Below are positions 36,772 through 46,539 of a DNA stretch of 64,000 nt, one piece after another. The first letter of the stretch is position 1; each line of letters opens with the position of its first letter. The translations under genes were made by a program, and so were the position numbers. The notes beneath the pieces are model-generated. The model did no database searches. It saw only the letters and a list, made by a program, of their open reading frames with translations, and had not been told where the DNA came from. The DNA comes from Gammaproteobacteria bacterium (GTDB taxonomy: Bacteria; Pseudomonadota; Gammaproteobacteria; SZUA-152): positions 1-64,000 of the forward strand of contig JAOUJW010000007.1 of assembly GCA_029882975.1 (NCBI GenBank), read 5' to 3'.

Positions 36772-37269
36772 AATCATAAACCCCTATCCTTAGAACAATA
36801 TCTGCAAAAACAAAAAACACACTCAATGATGTCACTCTTAGATTACACCCCGTAAAAGAACAAACCGCGACTTGTTTTGGCAAATCCCCCTTGGCTACTT
36901 TCACGCACGACGGTATAGCTCTAATTAGTGATCAACAAAACTCTAGTCAATAGTTTTGACGTTTGCAAATATTTTACGTCCCTGAACGTAATTTTTATTT
37001 TTATAAACAAAGCATCTCAGCTTTCATTTGCTATATATGAAATACACGATAACACCAATACGCCGATACATTGCTTGCAGTAAGGTTAAATAGATTTAGA
37101 CTGAGACTTAATATTTATAGCAAGCAGTTATGTACTAAAGACTTATTGAAACTTACTTCTATAATTTTAGTTATTCTCAACCGTAAAGACTTTAACAAAA
37201 TTAAGCCGCCGCTATGCTTTGTGGGTGTTGCTTCGTATACTCAATGGTAACTTTAAACTGGAACGCAAA
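36772..37269. promoter_or_regulatory. AT-rich divergent region between csp and DAHP synthase
   Basis: About 500 AT-rich bases carry the promoters and leaders of both genes. One inverted repeat has 7-bp arms (36936-36942 and 36952-36958). I saw no ORF with a ribosome site. The part nearest the cold-shock gene may be its long untranslated leader. Confidence 0.4.
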
Positions 37270-38376
37270 ATGATCGTCATTCTAAAACCTAACACGAAAA
37301 AATCTTCGGAAGAATATCAAAATCTTTTGAAAATACTATCGGAGTTTCCCAACATCGAAACTCGCGTTCATGATGTGCAGGGTGCACAACAAACCTTAAC
37401 GGAAATTTATCTCATCGGCCAAACCGCAACCATCGCTTTGGAGACATTAGAAGAGTTACCCGGTGTCGACCGGGTAATACGCATATCAGAGGAATACCGT
37501 ATTCTAGGTCGGCATCAGGATGACGCCCGCATGAGTTCATTTGAATACAACGGAATCACATTCAGCCAGGACAATTTAAATATTTTCGCCGGTCTATGCG
37601 CAGTTGACACACGCGAACACGTGGAACAGATGTTAAAAGCCTGCCGGGAAAACGGACTACAATGCACCCGCATGGGTGCTTACAAACCTCGCACCAACCC
37701 CTACTCCTTCCAGGGACACGGTGCTAAATGTTTACCCTATGTTTTCGAACTCGCTGGCAAATACGGTATCAAAGTAATCGCCATGGAAATCACCCATGAA
37801 GGGCATGTGGATGAAATTCGTAATGCACTGGAGCAATCCGGCCATGCGACAGGTGTCATGTTGCAAATTGGCACCCGTAACACACAAAACTTTGAGCTGT
37901 TAAAAACCGTAGGACGACAGAAAATGTTTCCCGTGCTGTTAAAACGCGGCTTTGGCATTACTCTGGAGGAATCATTAAACGCCGCGGAATACCTGGCCAG
38001 CGAAGGCAATACCAAAATCGTATTTGGTTTACGCGGAATGAAAAACAATGCCGGGGACCCGCACAGAAATCTTGTAGATTTTGCTCATGTGCCGGTGGTA
38101 AAACGACTCACGCGCATGCCGGTTTGTATTGACCCATCGCACTCAGCCGGTACCCGGGCGCGAGCACCGGACGGCTTATTGGATATATTTCACATCACCG
38201 CCCAAGGGGTGATTGCCGGAGCCAATATGATTTTAGTGGACTTCCACCCCGATCCCGGTAGCGCCCTGGTTGACGGGGCTCAGGCCTTACTGTTGGAAGA
38301 ACTACCCCACTACGTGGCAGATATCCATATTGCCAGAGAGGCTTACGAAAAACGTTGCACTCGCGCCAAGGTCTGA
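37270..38376 (+). CDS. 3-deoxy-7-phosphoheptulonate synthase (type I-beta)
   Basis: A 368-residue DAHP synthase for the first step of the shikimate pathway (PEP plus erythrose-4-phosphate). It has an N-terminal ferredoxin-like regulatory domain (about 1-75) and the KDO8PS/DAHPS TIM barrel with RMGAYKPRTNPYSFQG near 134-149, QIGTRNTQN near 197-205, and CIDPSHSAGTR near 292-302. I start at the ATG at 37270 with GGAA upstream; the longer frame from GTG has no site. This subgroup lacks the AroFGH-type N-terminal feedback segment, so its allosteric control differs. Confidence 0.92.
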   Translation: MIVILKPNTKKSSEEYQNLLKILSEFPNIETRVHDVQGAQQTLTEIYLIGQTATIALETLEELPGVDRVIRISEEYRILGRHQDDARMSSFEYNGITFSQDNLNIFAGLCAVDTREHVEQMLKACRENGLQCTRMGAYKPRTNPYSFQGHGAKCLPYVFELAGKYGIKVIAMEITHEGHVDEIRNALEQSGHATGVMLQIGTRNTQNFELLKTVGRQKMFPVLLKRGFGITLEESLNAAEYLASEGNTKIVFGLRGMKNNAGDPHRNLVDFAHVPVVKRLTRMPVCIDPSHSAGTRARAPDGLLDIFHITAQGVIAGANMILVDFHPDPGSALVDGAQALLLEELPHYVADIHIAREAYEKRCTRAKV

Positions 38377-38390
38377 GAATAGCCTGCGGG

Positions 38391-38418
38391 AAAAACGCCG
38401 GTGGTTGAAAAACCACCG
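38391..38418 (-). terminator. Terminator with GAAA-type loop
   Basis: An 8-bp stem (38399-38406 with 38411-38418) closes a 4-nt GAAA/TTTC loop. On the minus strand it is followed by GCGTTTTT, so it ends the DUF2892 gene; it may also stop the DAHP synthase transcript. Confidence 0.7.
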
Positions 38419-38446
38419 ACCAAGCAATTCGGCAATCCAAGAACGG

Positions 38447-38638
38447 CTATACCGTTTTCTTACGTGAACTGAATCCCACCACTCGATATAGGGGGCAGAA
38501 ATCAATCAATGCTGTAGCCACCAGAACCACGCCAATCCAACCCCAGGCGGTCTGCGGCCCCACAAACACCAGGCTGATCAGAATTGCACCGACCACGATG
38601 CGAAATACTTTATCCAACGTACCAATATTTTTATTCAT
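38447..38638 (-). CDS. DUF2892 small membrane protein
   Basis: A 63-residue protein with N-terminal NKNIGTLDKVFRIVVG, a first helix (about 13-30), a second (about 34-48) and a Cys-Pro-Leu-Tyr turn. This is the YgaP-transmembrane-like DUF2892 family of unknown function. GAGGAG nine bases before the ATG at 38638 supports the start. Confidence 0.88.
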   Translation of the reverse strand: MNKNIGTLDKVFRIVVGAILISLVFVGPQTAWGWIGVVLVATALIDFCPLYRVVGFSSRKKTV

Positions 38639-38744
38639 CTGTTTCACTCCTCATTGATAGCCAAGGCAATCCCGACCCATTCTGGTGTACCCCAATCTAA
38701 CCGGAGGGATTGTACCGCAAGCCGCCATTGTGGCAACCGGAAAT

Positions 38745-38969
38745 TCAGCCTCTCTTGTTTTGGAATAGGCGTAACAACTTTAAAAATAGTAACACCAACA
38801 AACTGCCATGTAGACATAAATCAAATATATCAATGGGTTTTGTCAATGTACCCTGAATTAAAAACTGCAGTTTTTCCCACAAATGGGGCTGGGGTTTTAA
38901 CGGAGCCAGGCCCAGCAAAACCGCCGCAATCGTTAGCGGTAATAAAGGAATCTTGTCAAGCCAACGCAT
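38745..38969 (-). CDS. Small two-helix membrane protein, RND-transporter-associated-like
   Basis: A 74-residue protein starting MRWLDKIPLLPLTIAA, with two hydrophobic helices (about 9-24 and 46-66) and a conserved-looking middle PHLWEKLQFLIQGTLTKPIDIFDL. Databases label similar tiny proteins RND transporter, which I consider a name by association only. AGAGG six to eight bases before the ATG supports it. Function is unknown. Confidence 0.75.
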   Translation of the reverse strand: MRWLDKIPLLPLTIAAVLLGLAPLKPQPHLWEKLQFLIQGTLTKPIDIFDLCLHGSLLVLLFLKLLRLFQNKRG

Positions 38970-39265
38970 GAAGCCACCTCTTTTTCATTAATAAACAAAG
39001 GATTACAAAATACTCCGCCGCTCTTCACTGATACGGTGAAAATTATCTGAAACAAGGTATAATGGGCGGTTTTCCAATGCTGGGAATGCGAACAATAAAA
39101 AAATATAACGTGATGCTCGATTGGCGATTACCGTCATTGACGCACCGCTGTTGTAATAGAAGCATGAATAGCATTACGCATTCTACATCATATTATTAAC
39201 GCTATTATGACCCCGCGCCGAAATCGGTAGCGAAGGGATCATTATGGGGACAGGATTCTAGTTTC
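38970..39265 (+). promoter_or_regulatory. Upstream region of ppc with a candidate -10 box
   Basis: About 300 bases without a gene. A perfect TATAAT at 39058-39063 is about 200 bases before the ppc ATG; no good -35 is visible. AGGA ten bases before the ppc start is the likely ribosome site. Confidence 0.4.
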
Positions 39266-42064
39266 ATGATTGATAGTGCACAAGATAAATTTCTTAGAAG
39301 CCGCGTTAAATTGTTGGGAACCCTGGTGGGTGACGTGGTTCGCAGCCAGGAAGGCGAAGAAGTCTTTAATGCCATTGAGTCCTTACGTACCGGGTTTATT
39401 CAATTACGGTCCGAAGACAACCCTGCGGAACGCAAGCGCTTAAATGAGATCATAGAGAAACTATCACCGCAGCAGCTGAGCCATGTCGTCCGCGCCTTCA
39501 GCAGCTACTTCAACCTGTTGAATATTGCCGAAGAAGCCCATTTACACAGCGCCCGCAAAGCCGAATCTATGGAAAGCGGACCCAATTGGGTAGGATCCTA
39601 TACCCACACCTTACGTCAATTACATCAAGATAATGTCAGTGCCGAACAATTGCAGCTGATCCTGAACAAACTGGCATATATTCCGGTTATGACTGCCCAT
39701 CCTACCGAATCCAAACGCCGCACCATTCGTGATGCACTGCGCCGGATTTCTGTCGCTAACAACTGCCTGGATGAAAACGCACAGAGTAAAATCGATTATG
39801 AAAACTGCTTGAGTGAGTTAAAGGCACAAATTCAAACCTTATGGAAAACCGACGAAGTACGGTCCAGCCGTCCCAGTGTACGCGACGAAATTACTTACGG
39901 ACTGGATTATTTTGATGAATGCTTGTTCGAAGCGGTCCCGAAAACGTTTCGCAATTTGGAATACGCCATTGGTACCGTTTATGGCGATGCGGCAGCCGCA
40001 ATCACCGTACCCAGTTTTCTGCGCTTCGGCTCCTGGATTGGCGGCGACCGAGACGGCAACCCCAATGTAAAACCCGAAACCACGGTGATGGCGGTTCGAC
40101 TGCAATCCCGCGCCGTGTTATCGGAGTACTCCAAACGTCTAAACGACCTCATTGGCACCCTGACCCACTCCAGCAAGCTGTGCACTCCAAGCCAAGAACT
40201 GATGGAGAGCCTGGAAGCAGATCGAAAATACTACCAGAGAGCGTTCTCTTCCAAACCGGAACGGTTCGAGAACGAACCGTACCGACGCAAACTGGTCATC
40301 ATACGAACTCGCATTAAGCACAATTTGCTGGAAATACGAGACTTACTGGATGGCCGCACAGAAACCCGCCCACGGGTGGAAGAATACAAATATCGCAACG
40401 AAAACGAGTTTCTCAGCGATCTCAAGCTGATCCATGCATCTCTGCACGGTCACGGCGATGGCGCTACCGCCGACAAAGAATTAAAAGACCTGATCCGCCT
40501 GGTGGAATGCTTTGGTTTCTTTTTGCTGCATTTGGACGTGCGTCAGGAGTCCACCCGCCACAGTGACGCCGTCACCGAACTGTATCAACAGCAAGGAATC
40601 GACTACAACAGTTTGGACGAAACTCAGCGCTTGAGCCTGCTGGCGCAAACCATTGGGGAACCGGCCAGTCACATTGATAAATCGCAGCTGTCAGAATTGA
40701 CTCAGGAAACTCTGGCCGTCTTCGATGTCATGGCGCAAATGCGTCGCGAAGTCAGTCCCAATTGTTTCGGCAGTTATGTCATATCCATGACCCACGCTGC
40801 CAGCCATGTCATGGAAGTGATGGCGCTGGCGCACCAAGCCGGCATGGTAGGCAAGAATGACAATGGCTGGTTCTGCGACTTAACGGTGGCTCCGCTGTTT
40901 GAAACCATAGAAGATCTGGCGCATATTGAACCGGTTATGTCCGACTTACTGGACAACACAACCTATGCGTCCTTATTGCAAAGCGCAGGTAATTTACAGG
41001 AAGTGATGCTGGGATACTCAGATTCCTGCAAAGACGGCGGTATAGTAGCTGCAGCCTGGAATTTATATGAGGCACAAAAACGGGTCACTCAATTGACGCT
41101 TTCCAAGGGCGTACAATGCCGTTTGTTCCATGGCCGCGGTGGTACCATCGGTCGTGGCGGCGGCCCTACTCACGAATCCATTTTGTCCCAACCCGAAGGC
41201 ACCGTTAACGGGCAGATCAAGTTCACTGAACAAGGCGAAGTTCTGTCGTTCAAATACAGCACAGTGGACACCTCGGTCTATGAACTGGGCATGGGTATTA
41301 CCGGCCTGATGAAGGCCAGCTGTAACTTAATAAGACCGACCCGCATCGAAAACCCGGATTTCCTGCGCTATATGAAATCCCTGGCCGATATGGGTGAAAA
41401 CGCCTATCGCACGCTAACGGACAAAACGCCGGGCTTTTTGGATTACTTTTATGAAGCCACACCGGTAAATGAAATCGGATTGATGAATATCGGTTCACGT
41501 CCCTCGCACCGACGCAAAGCGGACCGCTCCAAATCCTCAGTACGTGCTATCGCCTGGGTTTTTGGCTGGGCCCAATCTCGTCATACCTTGCCGGCCTGGT
41601 TCGGCATCGGCACCGCATTGGAAACCTGTCGGCAAAAAGATCCGCAGTGCGAACAAAAACTCAAAGACATGTACAACCACTGGCCTTTTTTCCGCTCCAT
41701 GTTGAGCAACACCCAGATGGCCTTGTTTAAAGCCGAACCCGGCATTGCCAAAGAGTACGCCACACTGTGCGAAGATGAAGCCACCGGCACCAGCGTCTAC
41801 CAAATCTTTGTCGATGAATACTACCGAACGGTCAAACAGGTATTGGAAATCAGCGGCGCAGACTCTCTTCTGCAAGAAACCCCCACCCTGGCGTTGTCAC
41901 TGAGTCGACGCGATCCGTATCTGGACCCATTAAACCATATCCAAATCACCTTGCTAAAACGCTTCCGCGATGAATCCCTTAGCGAGGAAGAAAAAGAGAA
42001 ATGGTTACACCCGCTGCTGCGTTCCATCAACGGAATTGCTGCGGGCATGAGAAATACCGGCTAA
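39266..42064 (+). CDS. ppc: Phosphoenolpyruvate carboxylase
   Basis: A 932-residue enzyme that carboxylates PEP to oxaloacetate to refill the TCA cycle. Active-site motifs are VMTAHPTESKRRT near 142-154 (catalytic His), the GRGGTIGRGGGPTH loop near 626-639 and the R-rich QSRHTLPAW segment near 771-779. The C-terminal sequence ends GMRNTG, the usual PEPC terminus. Length is slightly above the 880-residue E. coli enzyme, with no domain missing. Confidence 0.97.
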   Translation: MIDSAQDKFLRSRVKLLGTLVGDVVRSQEGEEVFNAIESLRTGFIQLRSEDNPAERKRLNEIIEKLSPQQLSHVVRAFSSYFNLLNIAEEAHLHSARKAESMESGPNWVGSYTHTLRQLHQDNVSAEQLQLILNKLAYIPVMTAHPTESKRRTIRDALRRISVANNCLDENAQSKIDYENCLSELKAQIQTLWKTDEVRSSRPSVRDEITYGLDYFDECLFEAVPKTFRNLEYAIGTVYGDAAAAITVPSFLRFGSWIGGDRDGNPNVKPETTVMAVRLQSRAVLSEYSKRLNDLIGTLTHSSKLCTPSQELMESLEADRKYYQRAFSSKPERFENEPYRRKLVIIRTRIKHNLLEIRDLLDGRTETRPRVEEYKYRNENEFLSDLKLIHASLHGHGDGATADKELKDLIRLVECFGFFLLHLDVRQESTRHSDAVTELYQQQGIDYNSLDETQRLSLLAQTIGEPASHIDKSQLSELTQETLAVFDVMAQMRREVSPNCFGSYVISMTHAASHVMEVMALAHQAGMVGKNDNGWFCDLTVAPLFETIEDLAHIEPVMSDLLDNTTYASLLQSAGNLQEVMLGYSDSCKDGGIVAAAWNLYEAQKRVTQLTLSKGVQCRLFHGRGGTIGRGGGPTHESILSQPEGTVNGQIKFTEQGEVLSFKYSTVDTSVYELGMGITGLMKASCNLIRPTRIENPDFLRYMKSLADMGENAYRTLTDKTPGFLDYFYEATPVNEIGLMNIGSRPSHRRKADRSKSSVRAIAWVFGWAQSRHTLPAWFGIGTALETCRQKDPQCEQKLKDMYNHWPFFRSMLSNTQMALFKAEPGIAKEYATLCEDEATGTSVYQIFVDEYYRTVKQVLEISGADSLLQETPTLALSLSRRDPYLDPLNHIQITLLKRFRDESLSEEEKEKWLHPLLRSINGIAAGMRNTG

Positions 42065-42106
42065 GATTTATATATCAAAACACAGAAAATTGCTTGGTAA
42101 AACTCC

Positions 42107-42130
42107 ACCGGGTTGGGCAACTAACCCGGT
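42107..42130. terminator. Inverted repeat between convergent ppc and panC
   Basis: Perfect 8-bp arms (42107-42114, 42123-42130) around an 8-nt loop sit between the two convergent stop codons. T-runs are poor, so bidirectional termination is inferred from position. Confidence 0.5.
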
Positions 42131-42981
42131 TACAACAAAGATAATTTCACATTATCTATAAGCCGTGCAGGCCCCAACCAAGCGGCGGCCAATACAACCA
42201 AATCGGTGGATTGTGTATCGGGGAGACCGAGGTCTTCTTGTTGACGAATACTCACATATTCGGGTTTGAGTCCGGCATCGTTTAAGCGTTGCATGCCTTC
42301 TTTTTCCAAGGTTTCATAGTTACGCGAACCTTGCGAGAGTTGCTCTTGAATATGGCTCAGCATTTGGTAAATGACTGCGGCGGTTTGTTTTTGTTGTGGT
42401 GACAGATACTGGTTACGGGAACTGAGCGCCAGGCCATTGCTTTCACGCACCGTGGGCACACCATGAATGTCGATAGGAAAACACAAATCCTTAACCATAC
42501 GCCGAATAATTGTCAGCTGTTGAAAGTCTTTCTCACCGAAATAAGCCACATCCGGCTCCACCAGATGGAACAGCTTGGCCACCACCGTAGTCACACCGGC
42601 AAAATGATCCGGGCGAAACTCACCACAAAGAATATCGGACAGATTCGGTACGACGACCTTGGTAACCTGCGCCAAGTCTCCCGGATAGATTTCCCGAACA
42701 TCCGGTGCAAATAAAAAATTGACATCGTGTTGTGTCAGCAGGTTTTGGTCCTGTTCCAGCGTGCGCGGATAGGATTCAAAATCCGTCCCCGGGGCAAATT
42801 GCAATGGATTAACAAAAATACTTACCACCACTTTATGGCCGGCTTTTTTGGCCTGACGCACTAACTCCAAATGCCCTTCATGCAAATTACCCATCGTCGG
42901 CACACAAGCTACCGTATGATTGTGGGCTTTCATGTCTCGAACCATGACGTGTAAGGTTTGAACGTCGGTAATTAATTGCAT
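42130..42981 (-). CDS. panC: Pantothenate synthetase
   Basis: A 283-residue enzyme joining pantoate and beta-alanine with ATP. The nucleotide-binding PTMGNLHEGH is near 29-38, FVNPLQF near 57-63, and the KMSKS-like SSRNQYLSP near 185-193. It ends with the family segment GPARLIDNV. It is downstream of panB on the same strand, and both act in pantothenate synthesis. The start ATG is clear. Confidence 0.97.
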   Translation of the reverse strand: MQLITDVQTLHVMVRDMKAHNHTVACVPTMGNLHEGHLELVRQAKKAGHKVVVSIFVNPLQFAPGTDFESYPRTLEQDQNLLTQHDVNFLFAPDVREIYPGDLAQVTKVVVPNLSDILCGEFRPDHFAGVTTVVAKLFHLVEPDVAYFGEKDFQQLTIIRRMVKDLCFPIDIHGVPTVRESNGLALSSRNQYLSPQQKQTAAVIYQMLSHIQEQLSQGSRNYETLEKEGMQRLNDAGLKPEYVSIRQQEDLGLPDTQSTDLVVLAAAWLGPARLIDNVKLSLL

Positions 42982-43043
42982 GATGACCGTATACCCTGTA
43001 ACTGCCCTAAAGTGATTACCTTCTCGAAACTAACATCCGGAAC

Positions 43044-43868
43044 CTATTTAAAACAGTGCTCCGGCGCTGGATACTCGCCACTTTTCACCTGCCGAATGTA
43101 GTTTTCCACCGCAGCCTGCACACTGTCGCAACCTTGCAGAAAATTCTTGGCAAAACGCGGGCGCAATCCTTGGGTCAATCCCAGGATATCCTGTAACACC
43201 AACACCTGCCCGTCACAATGGGGACCGGCTCCAATGCCAATAGTGGGAATCTCCAGGCATTCCGTTATCTGCTGCCCCAAAGACGCAGGGACACATTCCA
43301 TTAATAAGATATCCGCCCCGGCATCCTGCAAACGCTGGGCATGTTCCAGTAATTGTGCCGCAGCGGCTTGATCTCGACCCTGCACTCGATAGCCGCCCAG
43401 TTTGTATACCGATTGCGGCAACAATCCTATATGGGCACACACGGGAATACCATAACGTGACAAGGCCACTATGCTGTCCAGAATGCGAGCATCGCCCTCC
43501 AGTTTCACCATGTGAGCATGACCTTCCTGCATAATGCGTCCGGCGTTTTCCAGGGCCTGCTCCGTCGAGGTATAACTCAAAAAAGGCATATCGGTCATGA
43601 GCAAAGCCGTTTGTGAACCCCGTTTCACCGCTTGGGTGTGGTATACCATATGATCCATCGACACGGGCAAAGTACTTTCCTGCCCCTGAATCACCATCCC
43701 CAGTGAATCCCCCACCAACAACACTTCAATGCCTGCCGCTTCCAGGACTTGCGCAAACGTGGCATCGTAGGCTGTTAAGCAGGTAAACTTCTCTCCGTTC
43801 TGCTTCATGGCGCGTAGCGTAGCCAAAGTGACGGGGGTTACGGGTTTTTTCTGAGATTGTTCTGACAC
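43044..43868 (-). CDS. panB: 3-methyl-2-oxobutanoate hydroxymethyltransferase
   Basis: A 274-residue TIM-barrel enzyme that makes ketopantoate using methylene-THF. Signatures are TAYDATFAQ near 32-40, LVGDSLGMV near 49-57 (metal-binding Asp), and GIGAGPHCDGQVLV near 195-208. It begins with GTG; no in-frame ATG is near. It precedes panC and follows the deoxynucleoside kinase gene on the same strand. Confidence 0.97.
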   Translation of the reverse strand: MSEQSQKKPVTPVTLATLRAMKQNGEKFTCLTAYDATFAQVLEAAGIEVLLVGDSLGMVIQGQESTLPVSMDHMVYHTQAVKRGSQTALLMTDMPFLSYTSTEQALENAGRIMQEGHAHMVKLEGDARILDSIVALSRYGIPVCAHIGLLPQSVYKLGGYRVQGRDQAAAAQLLEHAQRLQDAGADILLMECVPASLGQQITECLEIPTIGIGAGPHCDGQVLVLQDILGLTQGLRPRFAKNFLQGCDSVQAAVENYIRQVKSGEYPAPEHCFK

Positions 43869-43973
43869 GGTCTTCTCTGTTTGTGGCCTTGGAATATATA
43901 GTCTTGGAATTTCGGTTTCTGTATCTACCTTTTGACACTGGAATCAGGATATTGGTTTCGCAACCATGAAACG

Positions 43974-44627
43974 TCAGGAATCAAACGGTAATGGATTAAA
44001 GTACTGACGCCCACTGCGGGTATGCAATATACGCTGTAATAGCAATTCATATTCCGCATCATTGTTCACCAGATCGATATCTGCCGCATTGACAATTAAC
44101 AAGGGTGTATCGGAATAGTAATGAAAGAATCGCGTATACGTATCCGCTAATCCCTCGAGATACTCCGGATCCATAGACTGTTCAACTCGGCGACCGCGAT
44201 TCTGCACTCGTGAAATCAATACATTGACCGGTGCTTGTAAATAAATCACCAAATCGGGCTTGGGCGCATCCAAGGTCAGATTGGAATACACTTGATCGTA
44301 TAGTTGCAACTCGTGATCGTCCAGAGTCAGCTCAGCAAAGAGCCGGTCTTTTTCCATCATAAAATCCGCCACAATGACCGGGGTGAACATATCGGCCTGA
44401 CGCAGCTCCTGCAGTTGGCGCGCCCGTTGAAACAAAAAAAACAGCTGTGTGGGCAGTGCGCCTTGTTTGGGGTCTTGGTAAAAACGTTCCAAAAATGGAT
44501 TCTCTTCAGCAGCCTCCAGCAAAGTTTGCGCCTGTAAACTTTCCGCAAGACGTTTGGTGAGACTGGTTTTACCAACCCCGATGGGCCCTTCCACCACAAT
44601 GTAGCGAGGGGTTTCACTCTGACTCAT
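43974..44627 (-). CDS. Deoxynucleoside kinase
   Basis: A 217-residue kinase of the dNK/dCK/dGK family that phosphorylates deoxynucleosides. The P-loop GPIGVGKTS is near 15-23; ENPFLERFYQD near 41-51 and the QNRGRRVEQSMD lid near 161-172 follow. The panB/folK neighbourhood is typical for this family in gammaproteobacteria. Which nucleoside it prefers cannot be read from sequence. Confidence 0.93.
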   Translation of the reverse strand: MSQSETPRYIVVEGPIGVGKTSLTKRLAESLQAQTLLEAAEENPFLERFYQDPKQGALPTQLFFLFQRARQLQELRQADMFTPVIVADFMMEKDRLFAELTLDDHELQLYDQVYSNLTLDAPKPDLVIYLQAPVNVLISRVQNRGRRVEQSMDPEYLEGLADTYTRFFHYYSDTPLLIVNAADIDLVNNDAEYELLLQRILHTRSGRQYFNPLPFDS

Positions 44628-44677
44628 ACTGCAAAACCCTGTTGTCCAAAGAAATACGCTTATGCCTCAAGGTGTTG

Positions 44678-45187
44678 TTATTGGTCTGAGGCATCCCCGA
44701 CTTCCCGCAACTTTACCAGATCGCCCTTAGCACAACCAGCGATTAAGCCGGCCAAAGGCCCCAAACCGGGCACTTGTAAACCGGGTGATATCTCCTGCAG
44801 GGGATATAGTACGAAATTTCGCTGCCCCAAACCCGGATGGGGTATACATAGATTCTCTGTGTTTATTATTTGATCGCCATAGAGCAAAATATCCAAATCC
44901 AGGGTTCTGGCGGTCCAACGTTGACCATCCCGGCGGCGACCGTGTCGCTGCTCCAAATCTTGTAGCTGAACGAGCAAATCGAAAGGACTGAGGCGAGTGC
45001 GCAATGCTGCAACTGCGTTCACGTAATCGGGTTGATCTTGTGGCCCCATGGGCGAACTGCCATAGAGACTGGAAACCGTTTCCAGCTTACAATGGGCCAG
45101 ACTTGCCAGCTCATCCATTGCACTCTGCAACTGTCGGACCGGTTGGTTTAAGTTACTCCCAAGACCAATAAAACAAAGGGCGTTCAC
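44678..45187 (-). CDS. folK: 6-hydroxymethyl-7,8-dihydropterin pyrophosphokinase
   Basis: A 169-residue enzyme that pyrophosphorylates the pterin precursor of folate. The N-terminal FIGLGSN is followed by PMGPQDQPDYVNAVA near 47-61 and the metal-binding RTLDLDILLYGD near 92-103, all typical of HPPK. It starts at GTG. It is 20 bases beyond the pcnB stop, as in many relatives of Pseudomonas and Legionella. Confidence 0.96.
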   Translation of the reverse strand: MNALCFIGLGSNLNQPVRQLQSAMDELASLAHCKLETVSSLYGSSPMGPQDQPDYVNAVAALRTRLSPFDLLVQLQDLEQRHGRRRDGQRWTARTLDLDILLYGDQIINTENLCIPHPGLGQRNFVLYPLQEISPGLQVPGLGPLAGLIAGCAKGDLVKLREVGDASDQ

Positions 45188-45207
45188 AGCTTTCGTGGTT
45201 GAGCGAT

Positions 45208-46539
45208 TCAGGGTTTTCTTTTACGCCGCCGCCGCCGCCGCGGGGGTTGAAACTGGCGCGCCATTTCTTCACGACGCGACTCCGGCTCCTGCTGAAACTC
45301 GGTCCACCATTGAGCCAACTCCTGCAAATCCGACTCCCCGGATTGATTTCGCAGCAGCAAAAAGTCATAGGCCGCCCGAAAGCGGGATTGTTCCAAAACC
45401 CGAAAAGCTCGACGCCCGGCACGATTGGCCAGCTTTAATTGAAAACTCCAAATTTCCCGGGACTGCAAGCTGAACCGCTTGGGAATAAACACATGCTCGC
45501 ATTGATCCCGTACCACATCAGAACCGGCTACTGTATACGCCTGCATCAAACTCATCCCGCTGGTTTGCAAGCGCAGGGCCATCACCCGCACCGGTTCCCA
45601 CAATAAAATCGCAAACAAAAACGCCGGAGTGACGGGCTTGCCTTCGGCGATGCGCTTGTCGGTATTGATCAATCCATTACGAATCAGTTGATACACAGAA
45701 TTGCCTTGATAATCCTGCGATGTAACACCACTGACATCACCCAGCAAAGCAAAGGTCTGCGGAAATAACGGTGCAAATAAACCATAGTGCAAACTCAAAT
45801 CAAAAGCCCTGGCACCATTACCACTCATAAACAACTTCAAAACCTCTTCAAACAAACGCGGTGGCGCCACGGCATTGAGCTTGGATGCCAACTTTTCAAT
45901 GGGGGCTTCTGTTGCCGCCGCCAAGGTAAAGTTGAGCTTGGAGGCGAAACGAATTGCACGCAGCATGCGAACGGGATCTTCCACATAGCGCTGTTCCGGA
46001 TCACCGATGATACGAATCATTTTGGCTTTGAGGTCTTCAAAACCACCGGTGTAATCCACTACCGTGGAATTACGCACGTCAAAATAAAGGGAGTTAATAG
46101 TAAAGTCGCGGCGCCAGGCATCCTGCTCCATATTACCAAAGACGTTGTCACGAACAATCATGCCGTTTTCCACCAAGGCGTGATCACCTTCCGGATCGTC
46201 AATCTCGGAATGATGCCCCCGAAACGTTGCCACCTCTATAATTTCGCGTCCAAAACGCACGTGCAACAAGCGAAATCGACGACCGATAAGACGGCTGTTC
46301 TTGAATTCTCGATGAGCCTGCTCCGGCAAGGCATTTGTGGCAATATCAAAATCCTTGGGCACTTCACCTAATATCAGGTCGCGCACCCCGCCCCCCACAA
46401 TATAGGCGTCGTAATGGGCTTGATGCAAACGATGCAATACCTTCAATGCGGAGTTACTTATGTGATTCAACACAACCTCATGAGATTCCTGAGGGAGAAT
46501 CAGCGGCTTGTGGGAAAATTCTTCTGCTTTTGTTTTCAA
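45208..46539 (-). CDS. pcnB: Poly(A) polymerase I
   Basis: A 443-residue polymerase that adds poly(A) tails to RNA and promotes decay. The nucleotidyltransferase head has GGGVRDLILG and the metal-binding DFDIAT near 61-68; a RRDFTINSLYFD segment follows. The C-terminus is very basic (six consecutive arginines), as in E. coli, for RNA binding. It begins with TTG; upstream frames are shorter or in another phase. The N-terminal 20 residues are weakly supported. Confidence 0.95.
   Translation of the reverse strand: MKTKAEEFSHKPLILPQESHEVVLNHISNSALKVLHRLHQAHYDAYIVGGGVRDLILGEVPKDFDIATNALPEQAHREFKNSRLIGRRFRLLHVRFGREIIEVATFRGHHSEIDDPEGDHALVENGMIVRDNVFGNMEQDAWRRDFTINSLYFDVRNSTVVDYTGGFEDLKAKMIRIIGDPEQRYVEDPVRMLRAIRFASKLNFTLAAATEAPIEKLASKLNAVAPPRLFEEVLKLFMSGNGARAFDLSLHYGLFAPLFPQTFALLGDVSGVTSQDYQGNSVYQLIRNGLINTDKRIAEGKPVTPAFLFAILLWEPVRVMALRLQTSGMSLMQAYTVAGSDVVRDQCEHVFIPKRFSLQSREIWSFQLKLANRAGRRAFRVLEQSRFRAAYDFLLLRNQSGESDLQELAQWWTEFQQEPESRREEMARQFQPPRRRRRRKRKP

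Noticed and set aside
45220-45250. CGC/GCC-type trinucleotide repeat near the pcnB end
   Set aside because: It is only the codons of the poly-arginine C-terminus of poly(A) polymerase, a normal family feature.
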